In this document: positions 1 through 8,157 of the stretch, piece by piece | Position numbering within the stretch: position 1 is the stretch's first letter | How the letters are laid out: each line of letters begins with the position of its first letter | Assembly (NCBI RefSeq): GCF_003130585.1 | Contig: NZ_QFKX01000008.1 | Coordinates: forward strand, 1-64,000 | Length of the DNA stretch: 64,000 nt | Origin: Brachybacterium endophyticum | GTDB lineage: Bacteria; Actinomycetota; Actinomycetes; Actinomycetales; Dermabacteraceae | Direction: 5' to 3' | The notes under the pieces: generated by a model | The model's input: only the letters and a program-made list of their open reading frames with translations | What the model was told of the DNA's origin: nothing | The model's database searches: none | Translations under genes and position numbers: made by a program

Positions 1-81
1 GTCTCCCGGGCGCTCGAGCGCAGCGGCGCCCACGTGGTGGACGTCGTGCCCGACGACCTGCCGCAGGCCGTGGCCGATCAG
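1..81 (+). CDS. C-terminal fragment of a DUF58-like protein (partial)
   Basis: Frame 1 at the left edge reads a short peptide containing GAHVVDVVPDDLPQAVADQ. This resembles the end of DUF58-domain proteins, where a similar stretch is followed by about ten residues and a stop. Here the similarity stops near base 81 and no stop codon follows in this frame until 1302, so the natural end seems to be missing or shifted. DUF58 proteins are von Willebrand A-like proteins often encoded near MoxR ATPases; their function is poorly defined. The identification rests on about 26 residues recalled from the family, so it is tentative. Confidence 0.35.
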
Positions 82-364
82 AGCCGAGCAGCCCACCCGC
101 GCACTGCCCACCTCCGACCGGGAGGCCCCGCCCTCCCGCGGGGTCCGCCACCACGAGGGAGGTGCCGGCGGCAGCATCCCCGTCGGCAGCGCCTCGGCCG
201 GTCGCGCCACCGGCAGCGGCCGGACCGCTCGCGGCGGCGCCGCGGGCGGCGGCTCGGACACCCCTCCGCCCACGGATCCCACCGGGCCCTCCGGTCCCCG
301 CGGGCCCCGTCGGCGCTCCCGTGTCCCGCGACCCGCACGGCTCGGGGCGACGCTGATCGCCCTC

Positions 365-1264
365 GTGCTGATCGTGGTGATCGGCTGGGGCGCGGGCCTC
401 GCCCTGTGGGCGGACTCGCGCATCCACCACGTCGACGCGCTCTCGGAGGCGTCCGACACCGCCGGGACGACGTACCTGATCGCCGGCTCCGACGCCCGCG
501 GCGGCAAGAGCGTGAAGGACGACGGCACCACCGGCGGCCGCGCCGACACCATGATGCTGCTGCACCGCGCCCCCAACGGGAAGTCCTACCTGGTCTCCCT
601 CCCGCGCGACACGCTCGTCGACATCCCCGGGAAGGGCAAGTACAAGCTCAACGCCGCCTACTCCATGGGCGGACCGAAGCTCCTGGTCCAGACGGTCGAG
701 AAGTTCACCGGTCTGAGCGTCGACCACTACGTGGAGGTCGGGTTCGACGGCGTCACCGACACCGTCGACGCGGTCGACCACGTGAACCTGTGCATCGACA
801 AGGACGTGGACGACGAGAAGTCGGGTCTGAAGATGACCAAGGGCTGCCACGACGTGGGCGGCGAGCAGGCCCTCGCCTTCGTCCGCGCCCGCTACTTCGA
901 TCCCACGGCCGACATCGGCCGGCAGCAGCGCCAGCAGCAGTTCGTCGGGGCCCTCATGGACCGCGCCACCTCCCCCGCCGTGCTGCTGAACCCGTTCGCC
1001 CAGGCGAAGCTCGCCGGCGCCGGCTCGGGTGCGCTGCTGACCGACGACCACACCGGCCTGGTGGACCTGGGCCGGGCGGGTCTGACGATGCGGCGCTCGA
1101 TGAAGGACGAGACCAACCTCTCGATCCCGATCGTCAGCGAGAACTTCCAGACCCAGAACTCCGGGGTCGCGATCCAGACCGACGAGGACCAGGTCCACTC
1201 CTTCTTCGACGCGATCGGCAAGGGGACCGCGACCAAGGACTCCGGCGGGTCCTCGTCCTCCTGA
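365..1264 (+). CDS. LCP (LytR-CpsA-Psr) family glycopolymer transferase
   Basis: LCP enzymes move polyprenyl-phosphate-linked glycopolymers onto peptidoglycan outside the membrane. A single membrane helix near the N-terminus is followed by an extracellular domain with family motifs: DTMMLL, SLPRDTLVDIPG with its conserved Arg, AYSMGG, and FVRARYFDPTADIGRQQRQQ with the phosphate-binding arginines. The frame is open from base 2 and upstream of 365 encodes a Gly/Pro/Arg-rich cytoplasmic tail plus the first half of the helix, so the true start is almost certainly upstream. No ATG, GTG or TTG exists in that frame between 2 and 365, so 365 (GTG) is only the first formal start. It lies beside the sugar-polymer cluster, which fits a ligase for that polymer. 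Confidence 0.85.
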   Translation: MLIVVIGWGAGLALWADSRIHHVDALSEASDTAGTTYLIAGSDARGGKSVKDDGTTGGRADTMMLLHRAPNGKSYLVSLPRDTLVDIPGKGKYKLNAAYSMGGPKLLVQTVEKFTGLSVDHYVEVGFDGVTDTVDAVDHVNLCIDKDVDDEKSGLKMTKGCHDVGGEQALAFVRARYFDPTADIGRQQRQQQFVGALMDRATSPAVLLNPFAQAKLAGAGSGALLTDDHTGLVDLGRAGLTMRRSMKDETNLSIPIVSENFQTQNSGVAIQTDEDQVHSFFDAIGKGTATKDSGGSSSS

Positions 1265-1279
1265 GGAGGCGGCCCGGCC

Positions 1280-1987
1280 TCAGCGGAAGAGCATGTCGAT
1301 GATGATGTTCACCGAGTTCAGCATCGACTGGCCCTTCCCGCGCGAGTAGTCGGTGTACAGGATGTGCACCGGGTGCTCGCGCACGCTGAGGCGCTGGCGG
1401 CCGATCTCGTCGACGATCTCCGAGGCGTGCGCCATCCGGTTCTGCTCGATCACCAGGCGCGCACAGGCGTCGCGGCCGATCACCCGCAGCCCGTTGTGGG
1501 CGTCCGTGAGCTTCACGCCGCTGGTCAGGTTCGTGTACAACACGGCGGAGCGCAGCACGAGGCGCTTGACGAGACCCGGGCGGGTGCGTTCGTCCAGGAA
1601 ACGCGACCCGAGCACGACGTCGACCCCCTCCGCCTCGCGCAGCGCGATCATCGAGGCGGCGTCCTCGACCCGATGCTGACCGTCCGCATCGAACGTGACG
1701 ATCTGGCGCATCTCCGGATCACGCAGCGCGTAGTCCATGCCGGTCTTCAGGGCCGCGCCCTGGCCCATGTTGAAGGGATGTCGCACCACCGCCGCACCGG
1801 CCGCGGCCGCGATCGCGGCCGAGCCGTCCCGGCTGCCGTCGTCGACGCACACCACCAGCGGGTACCGCGTGCGCAGATCGCGCACCACGTCGCCGATCAC
1901 GGCGGCCTCGTTGAACAGGGGGATCACGAACCACGTCGACGCGGACCCCGGGGCACGCTGCTCGGGCCTCTGCGAGGGCTGGTGCAC
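1280..1987 (-). CDS. Glycosyltransferase family 2 (polyprenyl-phosphate sugar synthase type)
   Basis: A 235-residue GT2 enzyme without membrane spans, related to dolichol-phosphate mannose synthases. It would move a sugar from a nucleotide donor to a lipid phosphate on the cytoplasmic side. Visible motifs are VIPLFNEAAVIGDV, the donor-site VDDGSRDGS, the metal-binding FDADGQH and LGSRF. The GTG start is chosen because AGGAGG sits six bases upstream. It is convergent with the LCP gene and divergent from the sugar dehydrogenase gene. In many bacteria such a GT2 is paired with a DUF2304 protein, and one is encoded 1.5 kb away (3471-3854). Confidence 0.85.
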   Translation of the reverse strand: MHQPSQRPEQRAPGSASTWFVIPLFNEAAVIGDVVRDLRTRYPLVVCVDDGSRDGSAAIAAAAGAAVVRHPFNMGQGAALKTGMDYALRDPEMRQIVTFDADGQHRVEDAASMIALREAEGVDVVLGSRFLDERTRPGLVKRLVLRSAVLYTNLTSGVKLTDAHNGLRVIGRDACARLVIEQNRMAHASEIVDEIGRQRLSVREHPVHILYTDYSRGKGQSMLNSVNIIIDMLFR

Positions 1988-2143
1988 TGCATCCCTCCTG
2001 GGGCGGACGGGGCCGGCGGTGAGCGCGCCGTCGCCGTGCGCTCAGGGCCAGGAGGATACCCTGTCCACCGGGTCGCGCAGCGCACCCCGACCCCCGCCAC
2101 CACGCACTCACACGCGCCCGTCCACGGGAGGAAGCAGGTACCG

Positions 2144-3469
2144 GTGAACACTGCCGTCGTCGCTCTGGGGAAGATCGGGCTGCCGTTGGCCGTCCAGTTC
2201 GCGGAGGCCGGGAACCAGGTCGTCGGGGTGGACGTGAACCCCCGTCAGGTCGAGGCGATCAACGCCGCCCGCGAGCCGTTCCCCGGGGAGGCGCAGCTGG
2301 CCGAGAAGCTCACCGAGCTGGTGCCGACCGGGCGCCTGCGCGCGACCACCGAGTACGCCGAGGCGATCCCCCAGGCCGACACGGTCGTGCTGGTGGTCCC
2401 CCTGTTCGTGGACGAGGAGACCAGCGAGCCGGACTTCGGCTGGATGGACGACGCGACCCGGTCCCTGGCCGAGCACCTCACCCCCGGCACGACCGTCGTC
2501 TACGAGACCACGCTGCCGGTGGGGACCCTGCGGGATCGCTTCACCCCGATGATCGAGGAGATCTCCGGGCTGCAGGAGTCGAAGGACTTCTTCATGGTGT
2601 TCTCCCCGGAGCGGGTGCTGACCGGTCGGGTGTTCGCCGACCTGCGCCGCTACCCCAAGCTGATCGGAGCGATCGGCGAGGAGGGCACGCGGCGGGCGCG
2701 GGAGTTCTACGAGTCGGTGCTGACCTTCGATGCGCGGCCGGACCTCCCCCGCGAGAACGGGGTGTGGGACCTGGGCTCGCCGGAGGCGGCGGAGCTCGCC
2801 AAGCTCGCCGAGACCACCTACCGGGACGTCAACATCGCACTCGCGAACGAGTTCGCCCTCTTCGCCCAGGACAACGGCATCGACGTCTACAAGGTCATCG
2901 AGGCCAGCAACTCCCAGCCCTACTCACACATCCACCAGCCGGGCATCGCGGTGGGCGGGCACTGCATCCCCGTGTACCCGCGCCTGTACCTCTCGACCGA
3001 TCCGCACGCGGAGACGGTGCGGACCGCGCGGGCGCTGAACGCCTCGGTGCCCGGCCGTCTGGTGCAGCGGGCCGAGGAGCTGCTGGGCTCCCTCTCGGGA
3101 CTGCGGGCGGTGGTGCTGGGCGCCTCGTACCGCGCGGGGGTGAAGGAGACCGCGTTCTCCGGGGTCTTCCCCGTGGTCGCCGAGCTGGAGGAGCGCGGCG
3201 CGCAGGTCAGCGTGCAGGATCCCTTCTACACGGACGAGGAGCTGTCCGGGTACGGCTGGGCCGCATGGCACCAGGGGGACCCCGCGGACCTCGTGATCGT
3301 CCAGACCAACCATCCCGAGTACCGCGAATTCGCGCCCGCGGACGTCCCGGGGGTGCGACTGCTGATCGACGGCCGCGACATCACCGACGCGGACGCCTGG
3401 CAGGGCACGCCCCGGCTCGTCCTGGGCGACGGCTCCACCTCGACCCACCGCGCGGCAGCGGAGGACTGA
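2144..3469 (+). CDS. wbpA: Nucleotide-sugar 6-dehydrogenase (WbpA/WecC type)
   Basis: A 441-residue UDP-sugar dehydrogenase that oxidises C6 of a UDP-HexNAc to a uronate with two NAD. The N-terminal Rossmann motif reads ALGKIGLPLA, with Ala in place of the usual first Gly. FSPERVLTGR and the GGHCIPVYP active-site loop (Cys274) are present, and the C-terminal UDP-binding domain carries GASYRAGVKETAFSG. The GTG start has a strong GGGAGGAAG ribosome site. It opens a three-gene run with the DUF2304 and DUF6541-like genes. With WbpB, WbpE, WbpD and WbpI homologues in the same cluster it probably makes UDP-GlcNAcA as the first pathway step, although a UDP-ManNAc dehydrogenase role is not excluded by sequence alone. 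Confidence 0.85.
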   Translation: MNTAVVALGKIGLPLAVQFAEAGNQVVGVDVNPRQVEAINAAREPFPGEAQLAEKLTELVPTGRLRATTEYAEAIPQADTVVLVVPLFVDEETSEPDFGWMDDATRSLAEHLTPGTTVVYETTLPVGTLRDRFTPMIEEISGLQESKDFFMVFSPERVLTGRVFADLRRYPKLIGAIGEEGTRRAREFYESVLTFDARPDLPRENGVWDLGSPEAAELAKLAETTYRDVNIALANEFALFAQDNGIDVYKVIEASNSQPYSHIHQPGIAVGGHCIPVYPRLYLSTDPHAETVRTARALNASVPGRLVQRAEELLGSLSGLRAVVLGASYRAGVKETAFSGVFPVVAELEERGAQVSVQDPFYTDEELSGYGWAAWHQGDPADLVIVQTNHPEYREFAPADVPGVRLLIDGRDITDADAWQGTPRLVLGDGSTSTHRAAAED

Positions 3470-3470
3470 C

Positions 3471-3854
3471 ATGGTCGGGGTGGTGGGCTCGACCCTGGTC
3501 ATCCAGATCCTGCTGATCCTCGGCATCCTGGGGATCACCTTCTGGCTGTTCCGCACCCGCGGTGCCCGCCAGCTCGCCGTGCGGCGACTGCTGATCATGG
3601 GCTTCGCCGTGTTCGCCGTGGCCGCGGTCGCCTTCCCGCGCCTGCTCACCCGCCTCGCGCACCTGGTGGGCGTCGGCCGCGGAGCCGACCTGCTGCTGTA
3701 CGCGACGGTGATCGTCCTGCTGGGGCTGATCGCCCTGCAGGAGGTGCGCGCGAAGAACGAGGAGAAGCGCATCACCCATCTCGCCCGCCGCATCGCCCTG
3801 GACGAGGCCGAGTCGCCGCAGGCGTACCGAGAGCGGACCGACCGCAGCGCATGA
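3471..3854 (+). CDS. DUF2304 family membrane protein
   Basis: A 127-residue protein with three likely membrane helices (about residues 5-22, 38-55 and 68-87) and a charged C-terminal tail. The overall shape matches DUF2304, small membrane proteins commonly encoded beside polyprenyl-phosphate GT2 enzymes. No catalytic motif is visible. A membrane-anchoring or partner role for the GT2 at 1280-1987 is an inference from family context. The start follows the dehydrogenase stop by one base, and the stop overlaps the next start (ATGA), so the genes are translationally coupled. Confidence 0.75.
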   Translation: MVGVVGSTLVIQILLILGILGITFWLFRTRGARQLAVRRLLIMGFAVFAVAAVAFPRLLTRLAHLVGVGRGADLLLYATVIVLLGLIALQEVRAKNEEKRITHLARRIALDEAESPQAYRERTDRSA

Positions 3855-5836
3855 CCGACCTCCTGCTGCTGATCCTCGCCGGCGGCGTGGTGCTCGCCGC
3901 CGCCCTGGTCCCCGGTTTCCTGGCCGTGCGCGTGCTGGGCGGCGGTCGCCTGCTCGCCCTCGCCCTGGCGCCCTCGCTCGGCGCGGCGATCGCCGGGGTG
4001 GGCGCCGTGATCGCGGGCACGGTCGGGGTCCCGTGGTCGCTGGCCACCTTCGGGGTGCTCGCGGCCCTGATGATCGCGATCGGGTACCTCGCGCGCCGCC
4101 TCGGCATGCGTCTGCCCGCGACGGTGCTCGACGTCGAGCCCACGCCCCAGGGTCCCTCGGGCGGGCGTCGCGTCCCCGGCGCTCCCTGGTGGATCGCGGG
4201 CGCGGCCCTGGTGGCGCTGGTCCCGATCGCCTACGCCGCCGGCGGCGCCGACCGCGTCCTGGAGCGCTGGGACACGCTCTACCACCTCTCCGCCCTGGAG
4301 CGGATCCGGGAGACGCACGACGCCTCCTCCCTGGTGATCGGGACGGTCGCGAGCACGACGGGATCACCGAACCCCTACCCCGGCGGGTTCCACGCCCTCG
4401 CCTCCCTGGTGCCGATGGTGCCGATCCCCGTGGTGCTGAACGCCGCCTGCCTGGTGCTCGCCGTGGTGCCCTGGGTGACGGGGATGGCCCTGCTGGCCCG
4501 CGCCCTGTGGCCCGAGGTCGCCTGGGGGCCGTTCGCCGCGAGCGTCACCGGTCTGCTCGCCCCCGCCGCGCCCTGGGACGAGTGGATCCACCTCTCGGCC
4601 ATCCCCAACATGGTCGGCTTCGCGATGCTGCCCGGGGTGACCGCGGCGATCGTCGCCCTGTGGGGTGCCCTGCTGCGGGAGGTGACCGGCGCGGCGCCGG
4701 GGAGCGGCACCGACGTCGGTGCGGCCGCCGGCGCAGGCACGGCGAGTGCGGGAGGGCCCGCGCGGCGTCATCTCGCCTCGGTGCTGGCCCTCCTCGGCGC
4801 CGGTCTGGGACTGGCGCTGATGCACCCGAACGTCGCGGTGAGTGCGCTGTGGCTGATCGCGGCGCTGAGCGCCGTCACCGCGCTCCCCCATCTGCGCTCC
4901 CGTCCACTGCTCGCCGCCGTGCCGATCGCGGCCCTGGTGCCGGTCGCGCTGCTCACCTGGACGCCGCTCGCCTCCGTCGTCACCGGGTTCGCGGGTGGTC
5001 TCCAGGTCCCGTGGTGGTCCGGTGTCGGAGAGCTCCTGCTCGGACTGCTCACCGTGTGGCCGATGGCCCTCGGGGTCGTGCTCGCCCTGCTGTGGTGGCC
5101 CGGGCTGGTCGCCTCCTGGCGCAGCCCGCAGCGCTGGCTGGTGGTGGCCTGGGTGGTGATGGGCGCGCTGTACCTCGATGCCGCCGTGGACTCCCCCCTG
5201 AACCTCTCGACCCTCTTCTACCGCGGTCAGGACCGCCTGGCCATGCCCGTCACGATGCTCACCTGCGTGCTGGTGATCCCTGGTCTGCGCGCCTGGTCGC
5301 GGGTGCTCTCCCCGCACCGCGAGGCCGTGCCGCGGTGGGTGGTCACCGCCCTCGCGCTGCTCGCCGTGGTCGCCGCCGCCAGCTCGGTGCCCACCCGCAT
5401 CGGCAACGCCCAGCAGAACCTCGCCTGGACCTCCGAGGGACGCGGCCGCTTCCTCCAGCAGGACGAGGTCGAGGCGTGGGCGAGGGCGGCCCCCGGGATG
5501 GACCATTCCAAGAAGGTGCTCGCGAGCCCGTTCTCGGGGGCCTCCCACATGTACGCGATCCACGGCCAGCAGGCGTACTTCCCGGTGGCGGGGATGGCCC
5601 TGACCCAGCAGGACCGCTCCCTGCTCTACTCCCTGGCCGGGACCGACGGCGCCGTGCCGCTCGCGACGCAGTGCGGGATGCTCGCCGACGCGGACGTCGG
5701 CTACATCTACAAGGAGTACGAGACCTACTCGTGGTCCTCGACCTTCGACCTCGTCAATCGCGCCGATCCCGCTCTGGGCCACGTCGTCTTCCGCACGGAC
5801 CATTCGGAACTGATCGAGGTGGACTGCTCCGCGTGA
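3851..5836 (+). CDS. Polytopic membrane protein, DUF6541-like; possible GT-C glycosyltransferase or polymerase
   Basis: A 661-residue protein with roughly 12-14 hydrophobic segments and a C-terminal, probably external, domain of about 170 residues. It resembles actinobacterial DUF6541 proteins of unknown function. After the fourth hydrophobic segment the first large loop has RWDTLYHLSALERIRE (Asp141, His145), followed by NPYPGGFHAL. This arrangement recalls the acidic first-loop motif and YPP-type motif of GT-C glycosyltransferases, which use lipid-phosphate sugars outside the membrane. Its place beside a polyprenyl-sugar synthase, DUF2304 and a sugar dehydrogenase supports a polymer-assembly role, but the enzyme activity is inferred. 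The start overlaps the preceding stop. Confidence 0.65.
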   Translation: MTDLLLLILAGGVVLAAALVPGFLAVRVLGGGRLLALALAPSLGAAIAGVGAVIAGTVGVPWSLATFGVLAALMIAIGYLARRLGMRLPATVLDVEPTPQGPSGGRRVPGAPWWIAGAALVALVPIAYAAGGADRVLERWDTLYHLSALERIRETHDASSLVIGTVASTTGSPNPYPGGFHALASLVPMVPIPVVLNAACLVLAVVPWVTGMALLARALWPEVAWGPFAASVTGLLAPAAPWDEWIHLSAIPNMVGFAMLPGVTAAIVALWGALLREVTGAAPGSGTDVGAAAGAGTASAGGPARRHLASVLALLGAGLGLALMHPNVAVSALWLIAALSAVTALPHLRSRPLLAAVPIAALVPVALLTWTPLASVVTGFAGGLQVPWWSGVGELLLGLLTVWPMALGVVLALLWWPGLVASWRSPQRWLVVAWVVMGALYLDAAVDSPLNLSTLFYRGQDRLAMPVTMLTCVLVIPGLRAWSRVLSPHREAVPRWVVTALALLAVVAAASSVPTRIGNAQQNLAWTSEGRGRFLQQDEVEAWARAAPGMDHSKKVLASPFSGASHMYAIHGQQAYFPVAGMALTQQDRSLLYSLAGTDGAVPLATQCGMLADADVGYIYKEYETYSWSSTFDLVNRADPALGHVVFRTDHSELIEVDCSA

Positions 5837-5840
5837 GCGC

Positions 5841-7013
5841 TCAGCCCCGACGCACCACCTCGAGGACGGCGGAGGCCGCCTTCTGCGCGGCACCTTGCAG
5901 GGATGCGTTCTGGAACGTCCACGCTCGCAGGTGGTCGGTCTCCGGTGCGCCCTCGCCGTCCAGGGCACCGAGCATCGCGCGGGCGACGGCTCCCGGCTCG
6001 TAGGCGCTCGCCCAGCCCAGGCCCTCGCCCTGCACCCGCTCGGAGGCGGCCCCCTCACCGGCATGGATCACCGGCGTCCCCGACGCGGTCGCGGCGTAGA
6101 TCTTGGTGGGGAGGGCGAACTCGTAGCCGAGGCCCGGGGTGATCGAGCTGAGCCCGGCGACGGCGCCGCGCAGCATCCGCGACATCTCGGCGGGGGCCAG
6201 CCGTCCACGGAACTCGATGCCCTCGATGCCCTCGGCCTCGACGGTCGCCGCCAGAGCCTCCTTGCCGCTGCCCTCGCTGAAGAACAGCAGGCGGACCCCG
6301 GGGCGCTCGGCGCGCACCCGGGCGAAGGCCTCGACGAAGACGTCGGCCCCCTGCCACTCGGAGACCGTGCCGCCGTAGACGAAGTAGGGCCCCAGCTCCG
6401 TCTCCTCCTCGGGCCCGGGCCCGTCGGGCGTGAAGACGTCCGTGTCGATGCCGTTGCCGACCATCCGCAGCGAGGGACGGCGGCCGATCAGCGCGGCGAC
6501 CCTGTCGTCCACCCCCGTCGAGATCGTGAGCACCCTCGCGGCGCGCTTCCAGGTGGTGGTCTCCATCCACCGCACCGCGGCGCGGACCGGGGCCGGCACA
6601 CCCTGGACGCTCTCGGTCGCATCCGACCAGACGTCGGCCGCGTAGAACACGGTGGGGACGCCGCGCAGCACGCCCAGGACCGTCGCGACGATGCCGGTGG
6701 TCGGCGGCGGCTCGGCGACGATCACGTCGGGCCGGCGCCGCAACAGCAGACGCAGTGCGAGGGGCACGTCGAAGCTCATGTAGCTGAGGTAGCCGCGCAC
6801 CTGCTGCTGGTGGTCGCGCTTGACGGGGAACCGGGAGACGGACCGCACCCGGTCCCTCCCCGCGACCCCGCGCGGAGGGCGCGTGGTCAGCACGGTGACC
6901 TCGGCGCCGGTCTCCTCGAGCGCGCGCACCAGGGCCTCGTTGCGGAAGGCGGCCGCGACCGCCTCGGGGGTGAAGACGCGGCTGGCGAGGACCACGTGGG
7001 GCCGGCGGCTCAT
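5841..7013 (-). CDS. Glycosyltransferase family 4, WbuB/FnlC-like
   Basis: A 390-residue GT-B fold retaining glycosyltransferase. The N-terminal domain starts with VVLASRVFTPEAVAAAF and contains the AEPPPTTG and YAADVWSDATE stretches seen in WbuB-type enzymes. The C-terminal domain has YGGTVSEWQGADVFVEAF and the donor-binding region LSSITPGLGYEFALPTKIYAATASG followed by GTPVI. WbuB proteins move amino sugars in O-antigen assembly; the substrate here is not known. The start at 7013 overlaps the stop of the upstream epimerase gene (ATGA), so the pair is one unit. Confidence 0.8.
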   Translation of the reverse strand: MSRRPHVVLASRVFTPEAVAAAFRNEALVRALEETGAEVTVLTTRPPRGVAGRDRVRSVSRFPVKRDHQQQVRGYLSYMSFDVPLALRLLLRRRPDVIVAEPPPTTGIVATVLGVLRGVPTVFYAADVWSDATESVQGVPAPVRAAVRWMETTTWKRAARVLTISTGVDDRVAALIGRRPSLRMVGNGIDTDVFTPDGPGPEEETELGPYFVYGGTVSEWQGADVFVEAFARVRAERPGVRLLFFSEGSGKEALAATVEAEGIEGIEFRGRLAPAEMSRMLRGAVAGLSSITPGLGYEFALPTKIYAATASGTPVIHAGEGAASERVQGEGLGWASAYEPGAVARAMLGALDGEGAPETDHLRAWTFQNASLQGAAQKAASAVLEVVRRG

Positions 7014-8077
7014 CGGCTGCGCTCGCGCAGGGCGTCGATCACGCGCTCGGAGGCGTGCCCGTCGCCGTAGTGCTCGGAGCGGCGGGCGATCGGTCGTGGT
7101 CGCTCGAGGGCCGCTGCGATGCCGCTCGGGTCGGGCACCAGCTGGTTCCAGCCGTCCGCGAGGGTCTCCACCCATTCGGTCTCGGTGCGCACGGTCACGC
7201 ACGGTGCTCCCAGCAAGTAGGCCTCCTTCTGGAGTCCGCCGGAATCGGTGACCACGGCGCGGGAACGGCGGACGGCGGCGACGAGATCGGGGTACGCGAG
7301 CGGATCGCCCACGTGCACCGACCCTCGTTCGAGCGTGATCCCGGCCTCCTGGGCCTTCGCGACCAGGCGCGGATGCGCGAACAGGGCGACGGGCAGCGGC
7401 GCCTGCTGCAGGGAGGCGAGGAGCGCGGCGAGCCGCTCGGGGTCGTCGGTGTTGTCGGCGCGGTGGATGGTGGCGACCGCGTAGTCCTCGGCGGGGTCGA
7501 TGCCCGCCGGAAGCATCGGCGTCCGGTCTGCGACGGCATCGGCCACGCGCAGGCAGACGTCGGTCATCACGTCCCCGACCACCAGGGTGCGGGTCTCGAG
7601 CCCCTCGTCGGCCAGGTGACCGCGGGCGACCTCGGTGGGGGCCAGCAGCAGATCGGCTGCGTGGTCGGTGAGCACGCGGTTGTGCTCCTCGGGCATGCGC
7701 CGGTTGAAGGAGCGCAGGCCCGCCTCGAGGTGGGCGACCTTCACGTGCATCTTCACCGCGGCGAGGGTGCCGGCGAGGGTGGAGTTGGTGTCGCCGTAGA
7801 CGAGCACCCAGTCGGGCCGGTGGGTCTCGAGGACCTCGTCCAGCGCCGTCAGCATCGCGCCGGTCTGGCGGCCGTGGCTGCCCGAGCCCGCGCCGAGGTT
7901 CACGTCGGGCGCGGGGATGCGCAGATCGGCGAAGAAGACGTCGCTCATCGCCGCGTCGTAGTGCTGCCCGGTGTGGACGATGACGTGCTCGACGTCCTCG
8001 TACTGCGCGGCGGCGTCGGCGACCGCGGCGAGCTTGACGAACTGGGGGCGCGCGCCCACCACCGACAGGATCTTCAT
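7010..8077 (-). CDS. wbpI: Non-hydrolysing UDP-GlcNAc-type 2-epimerase, WbpI/WlbD-like
   Basis: A 355-residue 2-epimerase of the WecB/MnaA superfamily, which inverts C2 of a UDP-HexNAc through elimination and re-addition of UDP. Motifs include YGDTNSTLAG, HLEAGLRSFNRRMPEEHNR, TIHRADNTDDPERL and VTDSGGLQKEA. The LRSFN-MPEE wording is what I recall for WbpI/WlbD enzymes acting on UDP-GlcNAc(3NAc)A, whereas MnaA-type enzymes usually differ at this place. With the WbpA, B, D and E homologues present it probably makes UDP-ManNAc(3NAc)A. It is divergent from the glycosyltransferase gene at 8158. Confidence 0.85.
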   Translation of the reverse strand: MKILSVVGARPQFVKLAAVADAAAQYEDVEHVIVHTGQHYDAAMSDVFFADLRIPAPDVNLGAGSGSHGRQTGAMLTALDEVLETHRPDWVLVYGDTNSTLAGTLAAVKMHVKVAHLEAGLRSFNRRMPEEHNRVLTDHAADLLLAPTEVARGHLADEGLETRTLVVGDVMTDVCLRVADAVADRTPMLPAGIDPAEDYAVATIHRADNTDDPERLAALLASLQQAPLPVALFAHPRLVAKAQEAGITLERGSVHVGDPLAYPDLVAAVRRSRAVVTDSGGLQKEAYLLGAPCVTVRTETEWVETLADGWNQLVPDPSGIAAALERPRPIARRSEHYGDGHASERVIDALRERSR

Positions 8078-8117
8078 GGGGCGCGTCCTCCTGGAGGGCT
8101 CGGGGCATGTGCGCAGG

Positions 8118-8123
8118 TACAGT
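8118..8123 (+). promoter_or_regulatory. Possible -10 box for the 8158 operon
   Basis: TACAGT lies 34 bases before the ATG in the 80-base gap between the divergent epimerase and glycosyltransferase genes. No convincing -35 hexamer is visible, so this is a weak call. Confidence 0.3.
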
Positions 8124-8157
8124 GTGCCCGACCCACCCTCCTCGTCCCAGGAGCGCC

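Noticed and set aside
34-1302. A long Arg/Pro/Gly-rich reading frame on the plus strand over the LCP gene
   Set aside because: Its residues have the composition of a shifted reading of GC-rich coding DNA, while the overlapping frame shows LCP motifs. Only its first codons (1-81) look like protein.
1364-2143. Upstream extension of the sugar dehydrogenase frame through the GT2 gene
   Set aside because: It runs antisense to a clear GT2 gene and has no family similarity. A strong ribosome site before the GTG at 2144 sets the true start.
8107-8157. Earlier ATG for the glycosyltransferase at 8158
   Set aside because: The extra 17 residues are not family-like and overlap the promoter candidate; CAGGAG supports 8158.
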